Assembly (NCBI GenBank): GCA_019925105.1
Contig: JAHGAU010000006.1
Span: 992,001-1,056,000, forward strand
Direction of reading: 5' to 3'
DNA: 64,000 nt
DNA from: Niebla homalea
Lineage: Eukaryota; Ascomycota; Lecanoromycetes; Lecanorales; Ramalinaceae
The notes beneath the pieces were generated by a model. The model made no database searches and had not been told where the DNA came from. It saw only the letters and a program-made list of their open reading frames with translations. The translations under genes were made by a program, and so were the position numbers. Below are positions 22,201 to 35,059 of the stretch, one piece after another. Within the stretch, counting starts at the first letter, position 1. Each line of letters starts with the position of its first letter.

Positions 22201-22725
22201 TTATGACCAAAGCCGTATACTGATATTAATACCAGCTTTTATCGTTTTATTAAGTAACTTATACTATTCTTAAGCCTCATTTTAAAGGTATTAATAAATA
22301 TATTATAAATCGACATCGTCGGTGAGAAGGCGGGTGAAGGAGAAGACATCGTATTTATAAGGTATAAATTTAACTAAGAGCGTTGTCTTCTGCGGAATAG
22401 GTAGAGATTTAAGTATAAGCCGGTTAAGGAATCGCTTAAATTACTCGTTAATAAGTATAATTATAATGTTATTATCTGGCTTATTAAAAGGGATGAATTT
22501 AAGGCTTAGCTTCGTTAAACTATATTAATAATTTATTTATTAACTAAATATAATAGAATTAATAATAATAATACTGTTGCTTTAAAGTTATTAATAGCGA
22601 AACTCTCGTTGAATTCACTGGGCTCATTACGTCTTCTGCGTTATCTAAATCTAAGATCTTCGTAATAACGGCTATACGTTTACTATGATAATAACTGCTG
22701 CGATCTTATACTATTGCTACCAAAT

Positions 22726-22884
22726 TGTGGCGTGCTCAGTATAAAGGGTAAAATGTATGTGATATGTATGATTGTTGAGTAGCTAACTATGTGGGTGTTG
22801 CATATATGAAGGTGCGCGCCAAGCAAGCGGAACAAGGTAGACCCGCTCCGGGTGCCAAGGATCAGCTATGCTGAGATCCTAACA
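22726..22884. repeat. TRIM-2 right LTR
   Basis: 159 bp, TGTGGCG...CCTAACA, followed by gataa. It keeps the canonical CTAACA end that is mutated in the left LTR. Confidence 0.9.
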
Positions 22885-23842
22885 GATAACTATTATTATA
22901 TTAAAGAATTAATATATAAAGTTAAGCTATAAACGGAATAATAACTTTAATAATATTTATAATATAGGATATACTTACTATATAAGTATAAGTGCCAAAA
23001 AGTTAATACTTATAGGGTAAGTAAGCCGAGCTTAGGAGCAAAACTTATTAAAACTATAATACGATCCCCCTTCTATAACGGTAAGCTTTTATTACTTAGA
23101 TTAAAACCACCTTTATCGGACCTAAATATAGCCTTAAAGAATTACCGAATATATAGTTATTACCTTTAGTAAGTATAAGAATTAAGTGGTAAAGGCCGAG
23201 CAACCCGGGTATTAAAAAAAGCTTTTAAAAAATTAACTGAAAAAGGTGAAAAAATCGACTTTATAAGGTTAAAAAAATTAACTTAAGTTAAGTCGATTAG
23301 CGTGATTTCCGGGGTTAAGCCGAGTCGTATATTTTTTATTAAAAAAAAGCTTAATATAAGGTTATTACCGGACGCCGTTAAATTAAAGTGATTAATAAAA
23401 TACCCATAAATAAGCCGGTTAAATAACTTTTATCTTATTTAAGTAAGTTAAAACCGTATTTAAGTCTTATAACTTTTACCTTTAAAAGTTCGTTTTACCT
23501 ATAAATATAATTTCTTTATTCTTATTTTATTTATAATATTACCCTTATTAATATTATTATTAATATTAACCGTCTATTTAATTATTAGTTATTCCGGTTT
23601 ATAAGTTACCCTATTAAGGGTTTTATAACTATTAACGTCTTATAGGCTTATATTATAATAATATAATTATTAAAGGATTTACGAAGTTAAAAAAAATTTA
23701 TTTAATTAATTAAGAAATTAAATATTATTATAATAAACTTATTATTAATAATAAACTTACGTAAATATTATAATTAAGGTCTTAATAGCTTATTTATAAA
23801 GTTGACCTTAAAGTATTAATTTAAGCCTTATATTATAGGTAA
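22885..23842. repeat. R1 tandem unit 3, first segment
   Basis: Co-linear with units 1 and 2 from their start until tattataggtaa (23831-23842), where LINE-A inserted. The unit continues at 29723-29936 and 36842-37019. Joining the three segments and removing duplicated target bases gives about 1345 bp, the same as the other units. Confidence 0.8.
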
Positions 23843-25289
23843 GAGCTCTTTTAACCTAACGATAATATCGTTAATATATACTTTTATAGAACGTGAGATA
23901 ACTTAGCTTAAAGATGGCGACGAACAAAGGGACCCTAGAGATCCAAAACGATACGTATATGCATAGCTTTAGCAACAGTAAGGGGAATGTATTAAGTACG
24001 ATAAGTAGAAGTAACGTAATGGTTAAGAATAAAATAGTAAACGGGTAAATAGCCTATATTAATAGAAACGGTAATAACGTATACGGATAATATAATAATA
24101 ATAAGCCGGATAATACTTAAAATAAATAAAGAAATTAAGGTTAATAAAATATACGTATTAAAGCGCGTAAAATATATAATAATAATACGGAGGTAATAAG
24201 TAAATAAAAGGGTAAAAAAGCCGGTACGGTATTAATAACGAAGGATATAAGCGGGTGGAAAAAATAAAAAAACCGCGGTAAAAGTATTATTAAGGGTATA
24301 TAAAAGGGAAATAAAGTTAATAAAGAAAACGGAACCTTAAGGGATTAAAAATAAAAAACGGAAATAATACGTTATTTAATAAAGGAAAGTAAAAAGGTAA
24401 TAAGGGAGGCAATAAAAACCTTAAAAAAACTCCTTATAATAAAGTAGAAAGATATTATATTAAAGACTTAACCGATATTATAGATTAAATTAAAAAACGT
24501 AAAGGACTTTTATATAAAAATAGGGGTAAAATTAAGGGAAACGGAACGTTTACGGGGCTTTTAAAAGGCGGGAGTAAAAGCATTAATAAAAAATAAAAAC
24601 GGCGGTTTAAAATTAAGTATATAAAGTGAAAATATAAAAACAATGGCCCCTTAAATAAAAAAGAATTAAGTAATAAAAGTAATAAAAAGGGTATTTATAG
24701 TAAAGAATAAAAGGATAACGGAGAAAAAAGCAGCCGTATTAAAGAAAGTAAAAATAATAACGGTCTATTTATTTAATAACGAAAAAAAGAATATAATAAT
24801 AAAAATAAATTTATTATAATTAATAAAGGCTTTTAAAATAATAATAAAATTATTAATAAAATAAATTATTACGGTACGTAAATTATAAAATAAGGATATC
24901 CTTTTTAATATAATATCTTTAAAAATGAAAAAAAGCTTAAAGAAGTTTAAAACTTAAATTAATAAAAGAGAATATAAGTTAATTAAGGTTTTAAAATAAT
25001 CGTTTACCGTTATAATAAATAAAATATACCTATTACGTTTTAAGGAAGCCAAAAAAGAAATTATATTAAAAGTATAAAAAAAAAAGAATATAATTCTTTA
25101 TTTAAAATTTAATATTATTAATTATAAACTTCCGCCGGTAATAAAAAGACTTAACTCCTTAAAATACGTAAAGAAATACTTTACCGTTATATTAAGTATA
25201 ACGTTAATAAAGATATATAATAATATTTTAAATAAAAAGATTATTAAAAAGGGATTTCTTAAAATAACTTAATTATAAAATAAGGCAAT

Positions 25290-25410
25290 TAATATTTATT
25301 AATATTTTAAGTATTAAAGCTATAAATATATTATTATAAAATATTTTAATATTATAAAATATATAATTTACGTTAAAGGCTATAATACCTATAAGTATAT
25401 AAAGTTAATA
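25290..25410 (+). pseudogene. LINE-A ORF1 zinc-knuckle region
   Basis: Reading through stops gives Y.YFKY.SYKYIIIKYFN, then KYIIYVKGYNTYKYIKL. These fit repeated CX2CX4HX4C knuckles (C.RC...GH....C, C.YC...HNT..C) if each Cys became Tyr and some His were lost. These knuckles typify ORF1 nucleic-acid chaperones of Tad1-like LINEs. The same block is seen in LINE-B (about 41425-41530), LINE-C (about 55465-55575) and the displaced part of LINE-D (59889-60138). Confidence 0.65.
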
Positions 25411-25689
25411 ATTAAGGGGCTTATAAAGAATATATTTAAATACGTTATATATAATAAGGAGGGATACTTAATATAAGATTCTAAATATATAATAAAAATT
25501 AAAGAGATTAAATATAAAAAAACCTAGATAACCGTGAAAATCTAATGGTATAATACGTATAAAATTAATCCAATAAATTAATTAAAGGCAGCCTTAAAAT
25601 ATAAATTTAATTAATTAAATAATAAAAAATAAATAACGGTAAAGAAAAAAAAGCTTTTTACGATTTTAACCTTAAGGGCCGGCCGTCTT

Positions 25690-26530
25690 ACGTTTTTAAT
25701 AATAATTAAAAAGATATTAAATTAAAAAATATTTAACTTTAATAAAAAGTCCGTAACTTAAACGGATATAAAAAAGGGAGCCCTTATAAAGGTTAATATA
25801 TAATATATTAATATTTCTAAAAGTAATATAATATAATATCTATAATAAAAGAATTAAAGCCGTAATATTAATATTTAAATTTAAAAAATGGAAAATATTA
25901 ATATTATAATAATATAAGAATTATTATATAATTTATATATATATTTATTTATTAATCCGGGGGAAGGGTTTTATTTAATCTTTAAAAGGGATAAAACGAC
26001 CAGAATATACTTCTTTATAAATAAACGGCTTAACGTAAATAATTAGGATATTACTTATTATAATAAAAACCTTTATATACTCTATATTATAAAGGAAAAA
26101 GACTTAAAAAGCGATTTTAATATTTATAACGTATATAATCCGCTATTAATTAATAAAGAAAAACTTTTATAATATCGTTACTTAAAAAGTTTTAATTATT
26201 TTAAATAAATATATATTACTTAAAGACTTTAACTTATATTATTATATATAAAATAAGGAAGGGCATATAATAAATTACGTTAAATTGGATAATTTATTAT
26301 TAATTACCGTTTAAGTTAACTTTTTATTATTAATATTATAAAAGATTATTATATAAAAGAGTTATAAGTTTAAAATAATAATTAATTTAATTTTTAATAC
26401 GGAAAAGGTTACCGGTATAATCGTAATATATAGGCTATAAAAGGACTTAAAATATAGCTCGGATTATATATTAATATAAATAATCTTAAATTAAACTATT
26501 AATACGTCTATATTATTATTAATAAAAAAA
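25690..26530 (+). pseudogene. LINE-A ORF2 AP-like endonuclease
   Basis: Contains FNIYNVYNPLLIN (about 26115-26150), KDFNLYYYI (GDFNLHH box, about 26222-26250) and SSDYILI (SDH.PI box, about 26455-26480). These are the metal/active-site boxes of the APE-type endonuclease that nicks target DNA for target-primed reverse transcription. Gly to Lys and His to Tyr changes plus stops show it is dead. Confidence 0.8.
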
Positions 26531-27149
26531 GCGTAAAAAACGGTTAAGGAAATAAAGGTTTATATAAAAACGGGGAGATAATAATATAATTCGCGGACCT
26601 CTTTTAATTAAATAATAAAGATTGGATTAATTTCTTTATAAAGTAAATAATAAAGGCATTAAATAAAGTAATTAATAAGATTATCTTAATAATAAAATCC
26701 TCTTAAAAAGTTAAAACCTATTAAAATAAAGGGTATATAACTATAACTATAAAGGTGAAAAGGCTAATTAAATAAATTTTTAAATATTGGAACCAGGAAA
26801 TACTTAATTAATTAAAAGTTACTTAAGAAAAAAAAAAGAAAACTATTAAGAAAATTAAGTAAATATACTTTTAGTTTATAATATATAACTTAACGGTTTT
26901 ACCTCGTAATATCTAGAAGTTAATAAAGTATAATAAAAAATAAAATAAGAAATTAAAGTTTATCCTTAAATTCCCGTTTTTTAAAAAACTTAATAATATA
27001 TTAATTAATACCTTTAACGGTAAAATTAAGGTCTTTAAAGGAATATTTTTCCCCCCTCCGTTAAAAGTTAACTTAAATAATATTAACGGTACTTTATATC
27101 CCGATTTTATATTAATAAATAAAATAATAATATAAGATATAATAACCAG

Positions 27150-28150
27150 GGTGATTAATAAATTAAAGAAAAATAAAGCCTTAAAATTAAATAAGATTCT
27201 TAATAAATTCTTAATAATAATAACCTTATTTTTTAAAAAGGTTTTTATTTACCTTTTTTAAGCATATTTTAACGTTAATTATTACCCGCGTAAGTTTAAG
27301 GAGATAAAAACGATTATCCTTAAGAAGTTTATTAAGCCGGATTACTTTAAGGTAAAATCTTATAAATCTATTATACTCCTATATACGTTAAGGAAAACCT
27401 TAAAAACGGTAATAATAAGGATCCTTAATAATTATATAAAGAACTATGGACTTTTCCCTAATTAATAAATAAAAATAAAAAGAAATTAATTAATAGAAAT
27501 AGCCCTTAAAAAATTGGTTAACGGCGTATATACGGTATAAGGTTACGGGAAGAAATATATTATAAGTCTTCTTTTTTTCGATATTATAAATACCTTTAAT
27601 AAGGTAAATTACCAGAAATTATTATATAACTTAAAGAAGAAGGGGATATTACCCTTTTTAATTAAGTAAATAAAAAGTTTTTTAAATAACCAAGTTATAT
27701 TAATTAACCTAAGATAAAAAATAAGCTTAATAAAGCCCACTATAACGGGGATTCCTTAAGGATTACTTATTTCTCTTATATTATTTTTATTTTTTAATAA
27801 TTTATTAATTAAAAAGTTTATTAAGCTAAAATAAAAAATTTAAGTTAAAAACTTTATTAATAATATTTACCTTTTAACTTATAGTATTTTTATATATATA
27901 AACTATTTAAAATTAAAATAGGCTTATAAAGTCTATTTTTAATAAGTAAGAACTTACGGAGCTTAATTTATATTATATAAGTATAAACTTATTTATATAA
28001 TTAAAAGTTTAAGGTTATATAATATAATAATTATAATAAACTTAAGTAAAATTATAATAAAGCCGGATATTAATATTAAAGTCCTTAACCTTTAAGTAAA
28101 TAAAAAGCTTAATTAAAAGGACTATATAAAAAAGGTTTAAAAGAAGATAA
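27150..28150 (+). pseudogene. LINE-A ORF2 reverse transcriptase
   Basis: The catalytic box reads FINN at 27853-27864 (FVDD with both Asp changed to Asn), followed by IYLLTYS, as in the FVDD.N.L.YS block of fungal LINE RTs. Equivalent boxes lie at 43995-44006 in LINE-B and 58026-58037 in LINE-C. The A and B catalytic motifs upstream are not individually readable. Confidence 0.8.
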
Positions 28151-29683
28151 CTTTATAAGAAAAAGGCCTTATTTATCTTATTATATTAATATAAAAAATT
28201 ACGTTATAAAAGGCCCAGATTATTTATTAAGTTATAATAAAGTTAATTATAATATACGTTATAGTTATCTAGTATATACCCAAGGGTACTCCGGGACATA
28301 AGAAAAAGCCTATCCAGATATTATAAAAAGTCCAAAATTAATATTTAAGAATAATTAACGGTATTTATAAAGTAACCCCTATCCCGGTATTAAAGTTTAA
28401 GGTCTTTATACCGCCGATTAAAGTTTCATTAAATTAAATAATTATTTAAATAAAATTAAAAAAATATATATACCTAATTATAATAATAGGAAACGGGCGG
28501 ATCCGCCAGAATCTTAATAAGCTTAAAGTTAAAAAAAATAGATTAAAAATATTTATCTTTTTTTTTATTAAAATAAAGTAAAAATAAGCGGAAAAAAAGG
28601 TTAACCTTATTAATATCCCGGAGGTTAATTTAAATAGGTATAAATTCCCGTTAAATATAAAAAAAACCGAGATTAAAAGGATTTAAAAAGTAAAAACTAT
28701 AATAATTACCTTATAAGTTATAATAAAGTAAATTAAGCGTTAATAAAAATATAAAGACTTTATATTTTAAAGTCGTTATTATTTAGCTTTTAACGATAAA
28801 AAGATTATTAATAAATATTTCCGTTATTATAATATTATAAAAAAGGGTAATAATATATTAATAATTTAACTTTAAACGGGTAAAAACGGTTTAGCTTATT
28901 TCCTATTTATTATATATACCGGGGGTTAAATAAACGCTAAATATAAGTACGGATAAAGGAAGTAAAACGTTATATACGTCCTTATTTTTTATTCCTTATT
29001 TACGGAAATTAAATTAAAACTTATTATAAAAGTTAATACTTATAATTATTGTTAAATATTATTTATAAAGTAAGGTATTTAAGTAGCCGTTAAGTTTATA
29101 ATATTTACCGGATTATTATTATAGTTTAATTTTATTATAAAGATAAATAAAGTTATTAAAAACTTTATAAAGAAAACTTATTATTAATTAAAGAAGAAAA
29201 AGAGGAACGGAAACCGGTTATATTAATTATATAAACCGGAAAGCATCTTTTATAACTATAAGGATATAATAATAAATACTTATTAAAAGTCCTTAAAAAA
29301 ATTAATAATAATAATAATATAAAAGGGATATATATTAAATACGTAAGTATTAATAAGGATATTTAAAGGTATTATATAAAATTAAGGTAATATAAATATA
29401 TAAAGGAATAAAAGAATAATAAATTTAAGGATAACCTTTATAAGGATATAATTATAATATTACGGATTTTCTTGGGGGAGTTAAAATATAAGAAATATAC
29501 AAATAGATTATTACTTTTTAAACGGCCGTTAATATCCTTTATTTTAGGGGATAAAGGGTAAAGGCCTGGTAAACGCTGGTTTTTGCCTTAACGTTATAAG
29601 TATCAGGTTTTTACGGTTATTAATAAGGCTAAAAGGCCGCGTATTAAGGAACGCCAGAATTAGCTTAGTTAAACCCGTAGTAT

Positions 29684-29710
29684 AAATCAATCAATCAATC
29701 AATCAATCAA
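29684..29710 (+). repeat. LINE-A 3' tail (AATC)n
   Basis: About six AATC units end the element, instead of poly-A. LINE-B, LINE-C and the minus-strand copies end with the same tetranucleotide in three to five units. Confidence 0.9.
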
Positions 29711-29722
29711 TATTATAGGTAA

Positions 29723-29936
29723 AACGATTAAGGGATTTTTAATAATAAGCCTATTTATAGTATTATCTTAAATATTCTTCCTTAAGAGAACTTACTTAAG
29801 CTTTTTACTTGTCCTTTATTCTTATCTTTATTTTTATTTTAAGTCCTATTAATTTAATTATTATTAATATTAACCGTTACTTAATTCTAATTACTTTAAC
29901 TTATAAAGGTTTTTATTTTTAATTCCTATAATTATT
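29723..29936. repeat. R1 tandem unit 3, second segment
   Basis: Resumes exactly where unit 3 broke at LINE-A (aacgattaagggattttt, as in unit 2 at about 20955) and runs to ttatt (29932-29936), the target site of Gypsy-3. Confidence 0.85.
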
Positions 29937-30111
29937 TGTCACGGTACAAAGACTGCGATGCTGATAGCCAAGAGCCCAGTGAATGCGCTAGGCCCAATCG
30001 AGCCTAACGTATGCCCTCCGTACATTTATATGTATATATATTATACCATAAATTTCTCTTTATAGTTGAAATTCAGTTATATTTACCCTTACCTTTATTA
30101 AGTCTTTAATA
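29937..30111 (+). repeat. Gypsy-3 5' LTR
   Basis: 175 bp. The first ~110 bp (tgtcacggtacaaagactgc...ccctccgtac) are nearly unmutated; the last 40 bp are RIP-changed relative to the 3' LTR. Immediately downstream (30112) the primer site is too eroded to identify. Confidence 0.9.
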
Positions 30112-32879
30112 TAATTTTAATTATCTTTTTTAAGAAACGGGCGTTAATCGAATTATATAGAACCGTTATTAAGTCTTAAATAAAGGGCTTATTAATTAAC
30201 CGAAGTAAATACTATTAAATAGGGACGTATTTTAAAATTATAATAAGATCCAACTTAAAAGCTTAATTTAAATAAACGGATTATATTATTAATAATAATT
30301 TAAATTAAGAAATATTGAAAGATAACTATATAAATATTAATATTAATAAGAATAAGAAAATTATTCCCGACCCCTAAATAATATATACTTAAAAGTTACT
30401 TTTAAAACGAGTTTAATAATAAAGGTAATAACGACAACCTTAAAAGCCTATAATAATATATATTTATACTTAAAAAGAGCTAACGTAAAAAAAAAAAAGA
30501 CAATATATATTAAACGTAAATAATATAATTATAATAATAAAGCTGGTTAACGATGAAAACTGGATACTCCGCGTTAAAGATTTAAAGGATCTTAAGAGAT
30601 CCGTTAATTATAACTTATAGGTATAAATAAACGTTATTAAGTATATAATTAACGTTAATATATTATTATAAAATAAAATTAATATACTTATTATAAATAT
30701 AATAAAAGCGAAAAGTTAGATTACGGAAAATAAAAAAATAAAACGATATATAAATAAAACTATTTAAAAAACATAAAGAGCCCTTAAGGAATTAATATTT
30801 ATTATATAAAATATGAAGATTAATTTATTATTATTTAAAAATAACATAAAAAGAATCCGTAATTATCGTAATTAATACCGTTAAGAAACGGATAATTATC
30901 TTTATAAGATTAACCGTTCAAAAGATAAAATTATACGCTTAAGTAAAGGTACTTAATTTAATAAGTTATTAAATAACTCCGATAATAATATAGGTTTAAT
31001 AACCGGGGTAAAAGGTTACTTTATATTAGGAAATTTAGGTAATAAATAGGACCGACGCCGTACTTTTAAAAAGCCGCGGTTATTTTTATAATAATATTAA
31101 GAGAATAAAGTTAAAGGGAATTTTTATTACTTAGACCCTGGGGTATTTAAAGGTAACAATAATATATATAAGTAAAACGCTTAAAGGATAAGGGTAAACT
31201 TTAAATTTTAATAAAACGTTATTTTCTTCTTAGATAAATAATTAAAGATTATATATATTTAAGATTATTATAAATTAATTATATTTAAAATTATTAAAAT
31301 TTAATCAATATTAAATAATAATAGCTTATATTTAATAATAATAGAAATTATAACGGATTTTATAAGTTTATTTAAAGAGTTTAATTAAAAAGAAAAGTTT
31401 AATATTTTATTATATAATCTTAACTTTTTTATAAGCTTTATAAATAAAAATAAGAAATTTAATAAATTCTTAATGAAATTCATTATAATTATTACTTTAT
31501 TATAAATAATTATTTTATAGAAGATTTTAAATTTAAGACGTATAATTATATTAAAGTTAAGATAGAAAATCGTAAACAATATAATTTATATTAATTTCGC
31601 CGTATATATTAACCGTTTACGGTAATATAACTTAAATATATATATAGTAAATACGTTTAATTTAATATTATTAAAGGAAAAGGTTATTATTATTAAAATA
31701 AAAAAGATAATAAAATAACTCTGAAAATAAGATTACATTAAGTAAATTATCGTAATATTAACCTTAATTCTATCCATTATCCTTCTTATATTATATAAAG
31801 ATTAATAAAAAATAAAAAATAATTTATTTATAGAGAAAAGGGATATTTAACGATTAACGACTTACCCCTTTATAAAGGAAAAAAGTAGGTACCTTCCGAC
31901 AGACTAGTTATTAAACTTAAATACGTTAAGTTTAATATTAATAAAGATGATTTTAACGGTAATAAGGGAGCGATATCGGGTAAGTTAAAAAATAAATAAT
32001 CTTTAATATAAGTTATAATTAAAGACTTTTAAGTTAAATATATAAAAGAATTATATAATTAAAAAATATTAATTAGTTCGTTACCGTTTAATTATTATTA
32101 TATTATACGTAATTATTTAAGCAATTTAAATAAAAACGGTAATTTAACTTTAACGGATACGTTATATTATTAAAAAGAAAAAGGAAAATAAGGTATTTTA
32201 TTAATATTAGTATATCGGCATTAATATTTATAAATAAAGCTTTTATTAAAGTTTATAATCTATATATAAGCTCCTTAATAAAACTATATAAACTTAAATA
32301 TATGAATAATAAGTTTAGTATAAATATTATTTAAATAATTAAGGTTATAATACCGTTAAAAGATTACGTTAATAAAATATAATATATAATAATAACTTTA
32401 AGAAAATACGATATAATATTAAATATACCGTAATTAAAACTATATAATTTAAAAGTAAAAAATTTAATACGCTTTATAATATTTAACTTAAATTATTATA
32501 TATCTTATTATTTTTATTATTATAAACTTACGATAATAATTAATAATATATTTATCTTATAGTAAAATAAAGCTTTTCTTAAATATAATATAGCGGAAAT
32601 CTCTATATACGCTTTTTTTAAAATATTAGAATCTAAGGATAATAATATAATTGCTATATAGCCTTAATACTTTAAGTAATTAAGAAAAAAAAACTTAATA
32701 AGTCCGTTACTTTAATAATTAATATCGCGGTTATTATTATAGACGATTATAAAAAGTTCTTTAATAAGCTTATAAAAAACCTTATTATATAAAAATAACT
32801 TAAAAAAAAGGGTTTAATACTTTATTATGATTTTCTTAATATATAAAATTTGTAAAAAACGAATAAAATTTTACCTTTT

Positions 32880-33960
32880 AAGTCGATTAATTATACTATC
32901 GATTTAAAAGATAATTTTTAATTATTAATTAAAAGGGCGTTCGGGATATTAAGGGAATAAGTAACCGTTATTAAAAAGTATATCGATAATATATTAAATA
33001 AGGATTATATTAAGCTTAATATATTATTATATACGGTATTAATATTAATAGTTAAGAAACTTAATAATAAACTAAGAATATATATCGATTATAAATGTTA
33101 GACTGACTCCGCTGGCGGCACGCCGGCGGGACTAGTAAAGGTAGGTATAGAAGACGTGACGTTATAGTGTGGATACTTAAGTATTACTTTAATAAGTAAA
33201 TTAATAATAAGATTAATTCTTAAAGAACTTAGAAAGAATTAAAGTATAGTTTTTATTTAAAGTAAAGGTAATAATTACCCCGCTTTATACTTATTAAGCT
33301 ACGGCTTATAGATAACGTATACCAAGGCCGTTACTAAGGCCCTTTAATAAGGCTTAACGGCCTACTTTGGCGCAGCAATATAACGCATTACTATGGCGCC
33401 GGCGCAGAGGTGGCGCTAGCTGCTAATAATAAAGCGTTAAATACTTTAACGATTTCGAATAAGAACGCGTTACCCTTAATTTATAAAATACTCTCAAGGT
33501 TATATTAAGTTTAAATATATATAAAATTTAATATTATAGCCGTCTTTAATAAAATACGGGTTAAAAAAAAATATAAATTAAAGACCGTTTTCCTTATAAG
33601 ATATAGGCTTTATAAATATATTATAATACCCTTCGGGCTTTATAATATATCAAATACGTTTTAATCCTTTATTAATAAAGTTCTTTAGGAATACCTTAAT
33701 ATTTTTTATATTATATACTTAAACGATATTTTAATATTTAATAATAAGGAGGAATTCTATATATAATACGTTCGTTTAATTCTACTTAAGTTAAGATAAG
33801 TATATTTATTCTTAAACGTTAATAAATATAAATTCAATATAAAAAGGGTTAAGTACTTAAAGTTTATAATTATAACAGATAGTCTTAAAATGGATTATAT
33901 AAAGGTTAACGTTATTAAAAGGTAATAAATACTTAAGTATATTAAGGATATATAAACTTT
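32880..33960 (+). pseudogene. Gypsy-3 reverse transcriptase, split by a solo LTR
   Basis: First part: ..DYTIDLKDNF.., KRAFGILRE, KKLNNKLRIYIDYK up to 33095. It matches the RT N-terminal region ending LR.CVDYR. After the LTR (33096-33428) and the duplicated ataaa it resumes ALNTLTISNKNALPLI, as in GLNALTIKNRYPLPLI. Then IIIPFGLYNI.., FINKVL.EYL and the catalytic box YLNDILIFNNKEE (33716 onward; YLDDILIF with one Asp to Asn). Stops come from TGG/CAG-type codons turned to TAG/TAA, as RIP makes. Confidence 0.9.
33096..33428. mobile_element. solo LTR in Gypsy-3 RT, hairpin-LTR family (copy 2)
   Basis: 333 bp, TGTTAG...CTAATA (terminal CA changed to TA), with 5-bp target duplication ataaa at 33091-33095 and 33429-33433. 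Its removal restores DYK-ALN of the RT frame. Co-linear with 564-884. Contains the GC hairpin at 33109-33129. No internal region or second LTR, so it is a solo LTR left by LTR-LTR recombination, or a very small non-autonomous element. Confidence 0.9.
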
Positions 33961-34139
33961 TCTTAATTTTATTAACTTCTATAAAAGGTTTATTACTAAC
34001 TACTTTAAAATAATTACGTTTTTAATTAACTTAATAAAAATAGTATTTAAATAGGAATTTAAATATCTATAATTACCGGATAGGCTTAAATAAAGGGCTT
34101 TTAATATATTTAAAATAGCTTTTATTACTACTTCCGTCC

Positions 34140-34560
34140 TTATATATTTTAATCCAGATAAAAAAACCTGGTTAAAGACTGATATTTTAAATTACGTAAT
34201 TGCCGCGGTTTTATTATAAAGGAATTCAGACGGGGTATTATAATTAATCGTTTTTCTATTAAAAAAGATATTATTTTAAGAGTATAATTACGAAATATAT
34301 AATAAGGAATTACTAGCGATTATAAAAGCCTTCGAGGAATAATACCTTAAGCTTATGGGTATATTAATTAAAGACCTTATTAAAGTGATTATTAATTATA
34401 AAAACCTAAAGTATTTTATAACGTTAACATAATTAAATAAATAATAAGCAAAATAAGCCGAGTTTTTCTTAGAGTTCAACTTTTAAATTATATATAAACC
34501 GGGAAATAAGATATAAAACCCGATAACTTAATAAGAAAATTAAAGGACCTCCCCGTTATA
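34140..34560 (+). pseudogene. Gypsy-3 RNase H domain
   Basis: KTDILNYVIAAVLL at about 34175-34218 equals the ETDASDYVIAAVLSQ start of fungal gypsy RNase H; the first catalytic Asp is kept and the later ones eroded. Downstream come YNKELLAIIKAFEE-like residues at about 34300-34340, matching Y..ELLAIV.AFEEWR. Confidence 0.85.
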
Positions 34561-35059
34561 GAAAACGATAATAAAAACCGCTTTTAAAAATAAATAATAC
34601 TTAAGTTATTAAATTTAAACTTAAGCCTTAAATTTAATTTAATAAGGATATTAATAAATAAGTTTAAAGTTTACGTTTTAAATTTATATATGATAATTTA
34701 TACCTTAAATAAAAAAGTACTTAAGGATAAAGAATTATTAAAATAATTATCTTTAAAGAATCCAAAAAAAAATATATTAAATAAAGAATTAATAAAATAA
34801 TCGCTTAATAGTATTTTTAAGTTTTAAGTTAAGTTATTATAATAAATTTAAAAAATTTATATTAATAATAATATCGCCTAACGTATTATATAATTTAAGG
34901 AAGTTAAGTATAGGAAAATACCCTTAAATATCGTAAAAAAAGACTTAATTAAACTGGAACTAGGTTATTATAACGTAAAAAATGGTTTACTTTACGTTAT
35001 AAATAAACTATTTATTCTTATTAATAATAAACTACGTATAAATCTCGTCCGCTTAATCT

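Larger units (their letters stand above)
21335..22884. mobile_element. TRIM-2: 1.55-kb LTR element, weakly mutated
   Basis: LTRs 21335-21492 and 22726-22884 (158/159 bp, TGTGGCGTGCTCAG...CTAACA) differ at about five positions only: one indel and a few transitions, including the end CTTAATA versus CCTAACA. Perfect 5-bp target duplication gataa at 21330-21334 and 22885-22889. The 1.23-kb interior has no gag-pol motif. It includes a segment at about 21660-21800 similar in style to R1 (aaccgactttt..., gtgatctccgaggtaat) and a GC-balanced reading frame (21886-22200, minus). It is the youngest-looking insertion in the window. Confidence 0.9.
23843..29710 (+). mobile_element. LINE-A: full-length Tad1-like LINE, RIP-killed
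   Basis: 5868 bp non-LTR retrotransposon with a 12-bp target duplication tattataggtaa (23831-23842 and 29711-29722) inside R1 unit 3. Order: ~60-bp 5' part not seen in LINE-B or LINE-C; conserved start gatggcgacgaa at 23913; ORF1 (to about 25650) with zinc knuckles; ORF2 (about 25680-29640) with AP-endonuclease, RT and expected RNase H; tail of AATC units (29684-29710). The domain order fits fungal Tad1-clade elements. All frames are interrupted and catalytic residues are changed. The 3' ~180 bp is less mutated than the body. Confidence 0.9.

Noticed and set aside
24000..29600. host genes with introns in the LINE regions
   Set aside because: All recognisable blocks (knuckles, endonuclease, RT) belong to LINE proteins, are repeated in other copies, and contain dense stops rather than introns.
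31385..31579. 64-codon minus-strand frame
   Set aside because: Antisense to the gag-protease part of Gypsy-3, made almost only of Ile, Leu, Phe, Lys and Asn, as expected of AT-rich sequence. Not a gene.
577..33129. GC hairpins as CRISPR or terminator elements
   Set aside because: No repeat-spacer structure; eukaryotic context and LTR location argue against both.
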